A stretch of 32,750 bases of DNA, taken from positions 1-32,750 of the IMG/VR virus record IMGVR_UViG_3300040806_000692; one strand, given 5' to 3'. The stretch comes from a virus. The notes under the pieces were generated by a model. The model made no database searches. It saw only the letters and a program-made list of their open reading frames with translations, and was not told the origin of the DNA. Shown piece after piece: positions 6,511 through 14,200 of the stretch. Every line of letters starts with the position of its first letter. Position 1 is the first letter of the stretch. The position numbers and the translations under genes were made by a program.

Positions 6511-9483
6511 GTGGATATACTTAATTTTCTTACGCGCGTCTGTCCAAGACAAGACGAAATAGTAATAACAACACTAGATAAGAAAAGCGACGGCAACACA
6601 ATTTTTTGGAACAGGGGGTCATACAAGTACAGTGAGCTACAGGAAGCCGCTGACATAATCCCAGAATGGGATGCTAACCCCTCAACCACGGTTTACTTCA
6701 GCATTGGTGCATTTGCAGACCATATCGAAGAGGTCGATGGGAAACAAAAAATTCGTAGAACCCAAGCTAACGCTACTTACTTCCGCGTACTGTGCTTTGA
6801 TTTAGACTGTGGTGAAGGCAAGCCATACGCTACTTTGGAAGCCGGGCTAGAAGAGCTTGTTCGTGTTGTTAAAGAACTGAAACTACCGAAGCCGCTAATC
6901 GTAGGTTCTGGTGATGGTGCACACGTTTACTGGGTACTTGATAAAGACATTGAGAAGGATCTGTGGGTAGAAGTATCCACTGCGCTTAGTCATGCACTAG
7001 CGCAACACGGCCTTGAGATTGATGTTTCTAAGATCTTTGACCCGTCTATGGTATTGCGGCCTGTGGGTACTTACCACAAGAAGCGTGAACCATGGAAAGA
7101 AGTAAGCCTTCTTGTAGACGATGGCCAAGTGCACGACATCTACATGCTATATGGCAAGGTTAAAGACTACGCGCCGAAGGTTGCACCGCCCAAGCCCAAG
7201 AGCAAATTGTTAGACGCTGTACTTAGTACGCCACTTGATAGTGATCTGGATGTAATGTCTATCGGCGAACACTGCAATCAGGTGCGAGCGCTTATCGAGT
7301 CTGGTGGTGTTACAGATGCGGCAGGGAATCCAGTGGATGAGCCAATGTGGCGGGCGTCGTTGGGCATTGCTAAGTTCGCTAAGGATCAAGAGGAAGCCAT
7401 ACTGTACTTAGCCGGTGGGCACCCAGAGTTTGACCTAGACGAGAACATGAAGAAGATCCAAGGCTACAAAGGCACTGGACCGACCAACTGTTCTACGTTT
7501 GCTCAGCTATGTCCGAAAGGCTGTGAAGGCTGTCCATATCAGGGCAACAAAACATCACCTGCTCAGTTAGGCGGTGTAGACCAGATCGTTGTACAAGAAC
7601 CCGTACATATAGATACCGGCGTGCCGGAGCCCATGCCAGCTGAGAAGAAAATAAAGCTACCAGATTTCTACAAGGTAAATGGTGGCAAGCTCTATAAGGA
7701 AGTAGAGAAGTTTGATGATGACGGCAACCCATATAAAGACATGGAGCTGATATCAGACAGGCTAATGTATATACGCGGCATATACTACGATAGAGAGGCG
7801 AAGACTACTTCGTTTACTTTGGCAGTACACTACCCTAACGACCGTGGTTGGGTAGAAGAAGACCACCCAATAGAAAAGATATCTATGGTGGGTAGGGACT
7901 TTGCAAACTTTTTAGCTAACTTGCAAATATTTTGCGTGCGGTCATCCGCACAACAGGAGAGATTGAGGATCTATTTGATGGACTATTTAAGTATGGTGCA
8001 GCAACAATCAAGTACAGGCTACGACTACAAGTCATTTGGCTGGCAAGAAGACGGGTCATTTATATGCGGTAACAAAGTAATAAATCCGCCACATGGTAAC
8101 AATGAGAAACGGTTGGTCGGGGGAGCAGCACAACTTTCTTCCCACATAAAGCAGAGTGGTGAGCGCGATAAGTTTATTGAAGCGATGTCAATGTTAGATA
8201 AGTACCCCGGCACTGGGACAGTACGATCTTGTGTATTATTGGGGCTTAGCGGCATTCTTGCCAAGTACTTGGGTAACGGCTCTAGTATGATATCGGTGTA
8301 CTCAACTCTTACTACAACAGGTAAGACTGCGGCACTGCTTTCTGTTAATAGCCTGTTCGGTGAGCCCAAACCACTTCTTTCATCTAGACGAGATACCAAT
8401 ACGGCAACGTTCATGGTTCGAGGTGCGCTTAACAACATACCAATGACCATCGACGAGTTCACAATGATTGATGCACGTGAGGTTGCAGACCTTGTTTATT
8501 CATTCAGTGAGGGTCGCGATAAGAAGAGCGCCACACAGACTCGTCAGCTTAGGGATGCGGCAACGTGGGAAGGGCCAACGTTCGTATCAGCGAATACTTC
8601 AGTCCTAGATAAAGTGTCAGAGGCTAAGGCTCAGAGCGATCCACTACGTGTGCGCGTGCTAGAACTACCACAGAACGACCGACGCTTTGTTAGTGTATTA
8701 GATGTAGACGGGCACAAAATTGCACACAAGTATATTGACTTGCTACTAGAGAACTACGGATTCGCTATGCCAGAAATTGCGCAGGCTGTGTGCGACTTAG
8801 GTGGCCCAAAAGACGTGGCGAAGAAAGCACGGGAAGATTTTATACGCACATTTAAGTTCGAGTTTGAGGCTCAGGAACGTTTCTATGAGTCTATGATTAT
8901 AGCTTCTTGGGGCTTAGGTAAGATCGGGCGTGCGTTAGGCTTGCTACCGTTTAATATAGAAGACACGATAAACCACATGCTTAGAGTAGTAGACGATAGC
9001 CGCAAGCGCAGTGAGGCTTCAGTGGTAGACGCTATCGACGTTATTGGTCAGTTTATGCACGAGAAGAACGATCAGCGTATCGAGGCATACAAGCAGTACG
9101 GCGACAAGAAGTTCCAAGTGCATATGCCAGCCCCCACTAGGGCCGTGATGCGTCAAGAGATCGTTACAGACGGTAGTGGGAAGCTGATGCCCGGAAGTTT
9201 GTTAGCCATTAACAGGGCTATATTTAAGAAGTACCTGCGTGATACTAACGACGCAGAGGATCGGGTACTGCGAGAACTTAGCTCAATGGGCGCGCTACTG
9301 GATGAGAACCGCAGAGTTACAATGTTCAAGAACTGCCAAGGTCGCAACCCGTCGCAGACATATTGCATAGTTGTTAACTTAACTCACCCACGTTTTGCAG
9401 ATATAATTGACGAACTGGATGGCAAAGAGACTAACAAACTCGTAGCTGCCGTTAACAATGTAGATCAAGCGGAGGGAGCGTAA
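6511..9483 (+). CDS. AEP primase fused to a DUF927/VapE-like helicase
   Basis: A 990-aa two-part replication protein. Residues 1-220 look like an archaeo-eukaryotic primase: D97-L-D99 (CFDLDC), H138 in SGDGAHVYW, and R183 in DPSMVLRPVGTYHKK. A cysteine cluster follows (C327, C334, C338, C341). From about residue 380 an SF3/DUF927-like ATPase carries GYDYKSFGW, Walker A TTTGKT (K605) and Walker B MTIDEF (D648-E649), then SEGRDKKSA. It likely primes and unwinds DNA, replacing separate DnaG/DnaB or T7 gp4 functions. GTG 6511 is the start, with AGAGGA at 6499-6504. It is preceded by a terminator and translationally coupled to the HNH gene. Domain names are by motif only. Confidence 0.88.
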   Translation: MDILNFLTRVCPRQDEIVITTLDKKSDGNTIFWNRGSYKYSELQEAADIIPEWDANPSTTVYFSIGAFADHIEEVDGKQKIRRTQANATYFRVLCFDLDCGEGKPYATLEAGLEELVRVVKELKLPKPLIVGSGDGAHVYWVLDKDIEKDLWVEVSTALSHALAQHGLEIDVSKIFDPSMVLRPVGTYHKKREPWKEVSLLVDDGQVHDIYMLYGKVKDYAPKVAPPKPKSKLLDAVLSTPLDSDLDVMSIGEHCNQVRALIESGGVTDAAGNPVDEPMWRASLGIAKFAKDQEEAILYLAGGHPEFDLDENMKKIQGYKGTGPTNCSTFAQLCPKGCEGCPYQGNKTSPAQLGGVDQIVVQEPVHIDTGVPEPMPAEKKIKLPDFYKVNGGKLYKEVEKFDDDGNPYKDMELISDRLMYIRGIYYDREAKTTSFTLAVHYPNDRGWVEEDHPIEKISMVGRDFANFLANLQIFCVRSSAQQERLRIYLMDYLSMVQQQSSTGYDYKSFGWQEDGSFICGNKVINPPHGNNEKRLVGGAAQLSSHIKQSGERDKFIEAMSMLDKYPGTGTVRSCVLLGLSGILAKYLGNGSSMISVYSTLTTTGKTAALLSVNSLFGEPKPLLSSRRDTNTATFMVRGALNNIPMTIDEFTMIDAREVADLVYSFSEGRDKKSATQTRQLRDAATWEGPTFVSANTSVLDKVSEAKAQSDPLRVRVLELPQNDRRFVSVLDVDGHKIAHKYIDLLLENYGFAMPEIAQAVCDLGGPKDVAKKAREDFIRTFKFEFEAQERFYESMIIASWGLGKIGRALGLLPFNIEDTINHMLRVVDDSRKRSEASVVDAIDVIGQFMHEKNDQRIEAYKQYGDKKFQVHMPAPTRAVMRQEIVTDGSGKLMPGSLLAINRAIFKKYLRDTNDAEDRVLRELSSMGALLDENRRVTMFKNCQGRNPSQTYCIVVNLTHPRFADIIDELDGKETNKLVAAVNNVDQAEGA

Positions 9484-9734
9484 TGCCACGCAACTACAAG
9501 AAAGAGTACGACAACTACCATAGCTCTGGTGAGCAGAAGAAAAAGCGGGCCGCACGTAACGCGGCTCGTAGCACTATGGAGAAAGAAGGCAAGGTCAGAA
9601 AGGGTGACGGCAAGGACGTTGATCACAAAACCCCTATGGCTAAGGGTGGCGGCAATGGTCGCAGTAACCTTCGAGTAAAGTCTAAGTCAGCTAATCGCTC
9701 TTTCGCCCGCACCAAATCCGCAAAGATGAAGTGA
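9483..9734 (+). CDS. Small HNH endonuclease, 83 aa
   Basis: A Lys/Arg-rich protein that opens with RNYKKEYDNYHSSGEQKKKR, a pattern known from T7-like and other podoviruses, followed by an HNH core: D47-H48 in DVDHKTP, N62 in RSNLR and N71 in KSANRSF. No zinc CxxC pairs are present. The family nicks or cuts DNA; in phages such proteins are associated with replication or packaging, but the role here is unknown. The start overlaps the primase-helicase stop (TAATG) with GGAGGG at 9471-9476. It is the last plus-strand gene of the left arm and its stop abuts that of the opposing HNH gene. Confidence 0.85.
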   Translation: MPRNYKKEYDNYHSSGEQKKKRAARNAARSTMEKEGKVRKGDGKDVDHKTPMAKGGGNGRSNLRVKSKSANRSFARTKSAKMK

Positions 9735-10256
9735 TCAATCGTCCACTAGGTGTTTGTTAGTTAAGTAGACTAGCTTGCAGAAGTGGACGAACTCTTTCAT
9801 TGGAAGTTTCTGCTTCATAAAGTTAACGTTTTTATGTACTAACTGTATGTTGTCTTCTCTATAAGGCTTGTTTGAGTCGATACGATCAATCGATACAGAA
9901 TAGCTATTTTTTCTGCCAGACATCTTAGCCGAGTGTTCGTGCGTACCCCACCCAATAGGTAGCCGCGTAAGCGCACATACCTTTCCTTGTTTTTCGTAGA
10001 CACGTTGTAGTGCTTCTGGGGTTAGTTCCCAATCTATACCACGACGCTTAGCGTTAAGTCGCTTGTGGTTAACCCACATCAGAAGAACATCGCCATGGTA
10101 ACTAAGGGTTTTTCGTTTGTGAACGCTGTGAAGGCCACACATCCTGCATGTAGTATTGTTTTTGCGGGCTGCGTTGGCACTACTTCTACTAGCAAACGTG
10201 CGAGTAACCCCACACACTCGGCATGGGATTACTAGGTCGTCTGGTACCGCTGACAT
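9735..10256 (-). CDS. HNH endonuclease with N-terminal zinc finger
   Basis: A 173-aa protein with two CxxC knuckles (C12/C15 and C37/C40) likely binding zinc and DNA, a central C94 motif (CALTRLPI), and the HNH-type core SIDRIDSNKPYREDNIQLV (D124, D127, N136) ending in NVNFMKQ. This matches free-standing phage HNH nucleases, many of which behave as homing endonucleases. It is the last gene of the minus-strand structural block, starting five bases after a 42-aa gene. It is not homologous in layout to the opposing 83-aa HNH protein. It may be a mobile insertion at the module boundary; this is inferred from family behaviour. Confidence 0.85.
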   Translation of the reverse strand: MSAVPDDLVIPCRVCGVTRTFASRSSANAARKNNTTCRMCGLHSVHKRKTLSYHGDVLLMWVNHKRLNAKRRGIDWELTPEALQRVYEKQGKVCALTRLPIGWGTHEHSAKMSGRKNSYSVSIDRIDSNKPYREDNIQLVHKNVNFMKQKLPMKEFVHFCKLVYLTNKHLVDD

Positions 10257-10261
10257 TGACT

Positions 10262-10390
10262 TTACTTCTTGGGTTTTTTGTAACCGGAGGCGTAGATAGC
10301 TTTACCTTGTTTTTCAGCTTCGGCTTTAGTCTTATAGACTTTGCCGCTATTCCCCCACTTATACCCGCCTTTTACCTTATATACAGGCAT
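10262..10390 (-). CDS. Conserved small basic protein, 42 aa
   Basis: Encodes a protein beginning MPVYKVKGGYKWGNSGK and ending in a basic tail (GKAIYASGYKKPKK). It carries a repeated Tyr/Lys/Gly pattern (VYKVKGGYKWG, KVYKTKAEAEKQGKAIY). I recognise this as a widespread tiny phage protein next to structural genes; its role is not established. Its ATG overlaps the stop of the preceding 40-aa gene (TAATG). Family recognition is from memory. Confidence 0.8.
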   Translation of the reverse strand: MPVYKVKGGYKWGNSGKVYKTKAEAEKQGKAIYASGYKKPKK

Positions 10391-10512
10391 TATTTTTTAC
10401 TTTTGTTTTTTGCAGCTCGCATACCACGCTTCGGCATACTTTTTTGTTTCATTAAGCACTTGCCTGCTTTCTTGCACTTGGCTGGGTGAGGGCATCCTTT
10501 ACAAGGGGTCAT
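10390..10512 (-). CDS. Tiny Cys-rich basic protein, 40 aa
   Basis: Reads MTPCKGCPHPAKCKKAGKCL then a Lys/Arg-rich tail. Four cysteines (C4, C7, C13, C19) in 24 residues suggest one zinc site. A clear TAGGAGAT ribosome site precedes the ATG on the minus strand. Similar proteins with PCKGC-PAKCK-AGKCL occur in many marine phages in this position. The function is unknown; nucleic-acid binding is plausible from the zinc-like spacing and the charge. Confidence 0.8.
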   Translation of the reverse strand: MTPCKGCPHPAKCKKAGKCLMKQKSMPKRGMRAAKNKSKK

Positions 10513-10520
10513 AAAATCTC

Positions 10521-10772
10521 CTAACGATATCTGGCGGTTTTAGCTGCGATCTTCTTTGGCTGTTTAGACATTTGCTTACCAGCCTTAGTGTCTTCGCGTT
10601 TCTTGCGCGTAGTGGCTGCATACTCTTTCGAGCTTAGAGCATCACGTGCCTTTTTCGGTAAGTACCTCTCACCAGTAGCTTTTTTGCCCTGCGTGCTAGG
10701 CTTACCAGATTTGGTACCCCAATCTTCTTTGGTCCACTTCTTTAGACTTTTTTGCGACGGTTTAGTAGCCAT
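10521..10772 (-). CDS. Lys-rich conserved protein (DUF5872-like), 83 aa
   Basis: About a third of the residues are Lys or Arg. Characteristic blocks are KKWTKEDWGTKSGKPS, GERYLPKKARDALSSKEYAA and KQPKKIAAKTARYR. These match my recollection of the DUF5872 family found in phages and some large viruses. There is no signal peptide or membrane segment. The start overlaps the stop of the preceding 62-aa gene (TAATG). Likely a virion or nucleic-acid-associated basic protein, by composition only; there is no experimental role I know of. Confidence 0.8.
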   Translation of the reverse strand: MATKPSQKSLKKWTKEDWGTKSGKPSTQGKKATGERYLPKKARDALSSKEYAATTRKKREDTKAGKQMSKQPKKIAAKTARYR

Positions 10773-10960
10773 TAGTCTTTGTAGCCCCCACCCTTAGCCT
10801 TGTATTCTTTGGCAAGCATTTGTGCCTTTCTAGCACTCCACTGCCCGGGCTTGCCGCCTTTGCCACCAGCTTTGATCTTCTCGAACAAGGTCTTCCTCAT
10901 CGCAGGCTTGGTGTAATTACCGGCTTGGTTTACCTTAGATTTTGTAGGCTTCTTGTTCAT
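10772..10960 (-). CDS. Lys/Gly-rich conserved small protein, 62 aa
   Basis: I chose ATG 10960 (MNKKPTKSKVNQAGNYTKP) over an upstream in-frame ATG at 11050 because the conserved sequence starts here and the longer version would read through the neighbouring gene. The core RKTLFEKIKAGGKGGKPGQW and SARKAQMLAKEYKAKGGGY is a pattern I recognise in many environmental phages. It is strongly basic, soluble and probably nucleic-acid or capsid associated. Function unknown. It lies four bases after the 96-aa gene. Confidence 0.82.
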   Translation of the reverse strand: MNKKPTKSKVNQAGNYTKPAMRKTLFEKIKAGGKGGKPGQWSARKAQMLAKEYKAKGGGYKD

Positions 10961-10964
10961 ACTA

Positions 10965-11255
10965 TCACCACTTAACTTTGTCGGCCCAGTACGCTGCTGA
11001 CATCTTGCCCTTAGCAATGTTCTTACCGTGACGAGCTTTGAAGCTAGCACGTTTCTTTTTCATTGCTTCAGACTCACCTGACTTAGGCTTTCCAGCAGTT
11101 TTCGCGCCCTGCTCTCCGAAGCGGATAGTCTTAACCTTTTCACCTTCTTTCGCTACTACAACGTGCGACTTCTTGGGGTGGCTAGGCGTGCGCTTAGGTT
11201 TGTTATAGCCCGAAACGCCAGCTCGTTCAAGTCTAGGATCTTTTTTAGTAGGCAT
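10965..11255 (-). CDS. Lys-rich conserved protein (DUF6321-like), 96 aa
   Basis: Begins MPTKKDPRLERAGVSGYNKP, followed by KRTPSHPKKSHVVVAKEGEK, TIRFGEQG and the C-terminal block FKARHGKNIAKGKMSAAYWA. The ordered run RTPxHPxKSHVVVA, KTIRFGxQG and SFKARH-KNIAKG is the signature I associate with DUF6321. Family members occur in phages and environmental viral contigs; function is not established. It lies two bases after the stop of the 1982-aa ejection-type gene, so it is expressed late with virion genes. A capsid-internal or DNA-compaction role is a guess from charge. Confidence 0.82.
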   Translation of the reverse strand: MPTKKDPRLERAGVSGYNKPKRTPSHPKKSHVVVAKEGEKVKTIRFGEQGAKTAGKPKSGESEAMKKKRASFKARHGKNIAKGKMSAAYWADKVKW

Positions 11256-11257
11256 GG

Positions 11258-14200
11258 TTACTCCTCTATCTTGTAGATCTTGCGAACTTCTTCCAGCATG
11301 CGAAGCTCTAGGTCTTGGATTTCTTCGTATAAGCCTTCGTAGTCTGGGCTACCACTACGCATCTCTTCTCGCTGCAACTTCCTAATAGCGGCTTTATACT
11401 CGCGGCCAACTATAGACTCACGTATCTGGCGATGAGTGGCTTCCTCCGCCATGTTGTAGTCGACCACCTTTAGGCCGAACACCTGAGCAGCTAGGGCTTT
11501 AGCTAGGTCAATGTCATTACCAACTATGTTCACATCACCAGTAGCAGCTGCCCATACCTTGTCGCGCTTAACTGACTGTAGCCAAGGTGGCACAAACATA
11601 TCAGACAGACCTTCGAATATCTCACCAGCCTTACTGATACCAGATTCCGTAGGCTCGTATAGAGACTTGCCAGTGTAAGGATCAGTGCCTGTCATAAGCA
11701 TAATTAAACCATCTACTAGCGGGCCACCGGGCTTGAAGCCTTGCGGATACCCTTCGAACCCTAAGAATCCTGTAGGCGTAGGTGCGAAAGTAGATACCAG
11801 TGGTATGTAATCACCGAGGCGGTAGTACACAGGGTTCTCATCACCACCCAAGAAAGGTATGCGGATGTGCGTTCGTAAACCAAAAGTACGCTCGTCTAAA
11901 CGCTCTGGGCCAAACTTACGCATCTCATCATCGTCACCTGCAAGTCCAGCAGCGACAAGGTCTAGTATGGTGTACGCGATCATCACGTTAGCAATTTGCC
12001 AAGGCTTCTCTACAGCAATACGTCCTATAAGGGGCATCGCTGCGTAAGTCCACGATATGAACGGGAACACAGACTGACGAGCTGCTTTAACCGCAGGTGC
12101 GTCGATATCATAGTCTAAGAACATTTTAAGACCAGCACGACCAGCAGCAGCTCTGTTCTCTGGGGTAGGGTCACCACCTAGTTCGTCGAGTTTGTTCATG
12201 TAAGCAGCTAAGCGGAATGCGTTATCTTCTGCGGCATACAGCTGGGTAGTAAACTCGTCGTAGTTGTTCCAAAAGCCTTTGACACGCTTGGCCAGCGTAG
12301 ACTTACCCATCTCAGCGAAGAGCATGTGGCGAACTTTGCCTTCTGTCGTGTCAGACTCACCCTCTTTCAGTGCGTCAACGTGCGCTTGGTGCAATACGTT
12401 TTTGATTTCTACTGATGAGAACGTACCCAACATAGCACCAGACTCGTAGAAGTCTTGGATAATGGCAAGCTCGTTGGCTCTAGCAGAGTCCTTGAACCGC
12501 TCTGGGTGTACCTCAAACTCCCACAAAAGCTTAGCTGCTTTGGCTACCGTCTTCATGGGTATACCGTGCATCATTGCTAGAGTAATGTTGGACGCCACGT
12601 TAGTTATGTGGGTGCCGGGGTTCTGTACAGTCTTCGTCTTCTTGAAGAACGTCATACCTTGGTTTACCCAGCGCATGTTAACTAGCGGAGATCTGTCGGA
12701 CATATCGTTCATAGCATGCCAAACAGGTGCATGGATAATCTTTCCAGCTAGCGGGCCCCACAACGTCTCATTGTCAGAAACTTTAATCCAGTGCTGGCTA
12801 GATCGCGTAGAAGCTTTAATTGAAGGACTTTTCAGCTCAGATGCTTCAGTCACTTGGATATTGGGGTTGTTGTGGCGTGCTCTAATCTGCTCCACGCTGT
12901 TGTATACGACTGGCTCACCATCGTAGTTAGCTAACCCTTGCAAGAAAGACCTAGATGCTGAGAAGTTAGACAGCGCTGCCATGGTGTTAAGCATAGCTAC
13001 AGTCAGTTTCTCTACGTTGTTGTCGTCTAGCTGTTCTTTAAAGTTACGTACTTCTCTAAAGTTATACTTGCCACGCGCAAAGTTTACTAGCTCAACAGGT
13101 GCAGAGTCGTGCACTACATATGGGCTACCTATATTTAGGTTATCGCGGCCTTTAGAATCAACAATGTCCTTACTTGCTATAAGTTTATAGTCTTTGCCAC
13201 TTATACCATCGGTTACTGTAATTAAGTACAGCGGCTCATCTAAGATAGGATCACCATTTTGGTCTAGACGAAACAAATCTTTGTTGTTGTCTATGTCCGC
13301 TTGATCAATTCGGATAGACGCCGACTTAGCTAAGTCTATTAAACTACGCTGGCTTAGGTTGTGATTGGATACATCCTTGCCAGAGGCCACATATAGCAGA
13401 GAGTCAGAGAACTTCTTCCCGGCAAACAGTGCTTGTTGATCTTCTGGCAATTGCTCGACAAAACTGTTGTAGTGGTTTAGCAAGCTATCAGCCATCAACT
13501 TAAGCGCAGCTGAGTCTTTGTACTGCTCAATAGCCTGCACGTTGTCACCATCCAAGTACTCTAGAATAGCTCGACGACGATCAACAGACTGATTCTCAAA
13601 ACCCTTAGTTATCAGGCGATTAACAATAGTTAATGGAGTGTTACGAATAACTTTCCACATGTCCATAAGATCGCTAAGCGCAGGAGCCACACCAAAACGC
13701 GTATTGAACGTGCTTATCGTCTTTTCCAGCATCGGCATTTCTTTGCGGATATAGGAAGCTGCTTTCTTAAACTGTTCTGTCGTCTTGTCTATTGCAGTTG
13801 TGACGCCCAAGTTCTCAATAAGCATGCGAGTTACGTTAGCACCTACATAGGCTTCACGTTTTGCTTGCTGTTCAGCGTTTAGTTCTACACCTTTGCCAGT
13901 GATATCTACATTGTTTGACTGAAACACCTTAGCGTTAAGTTGGCCAGCTATAAAGTCTGCTTTGGAAGGCTCTTCCTGCAAGCTGCTTTCAAGCAGTCGG
14001 TATGTGTTATCAAGCACACTGTTAGCGGCTGTGCCTTTAACACCAAGAATACGAGCAACCAAGTTGGCTATACTGCTCCACAAAGTGTCTAGGATATTTT
14101 TCCAGCTCTTCATGCTAGCAGTTTCTGGTTGGCTGATTTCTTTGAGCATGTCTTTGAAGTCGCGAAGCGTAGTACCATATGAAACAAGTTCCAGTACAGC

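Noticed and set aside
9735-9800. A terminator between the convergent HNH genes
   Set aside because: No GC-rich stem followed by a T-run was found on either strand around the shared stop region.
10961-11050. N-terminal extension of the 62-aa basic protein from an ATG at 11050
   Set aside because: It would lie inside the 96-aa gene in another frame and its sequence does not resemble the conserved start at MNKKPTKSK.
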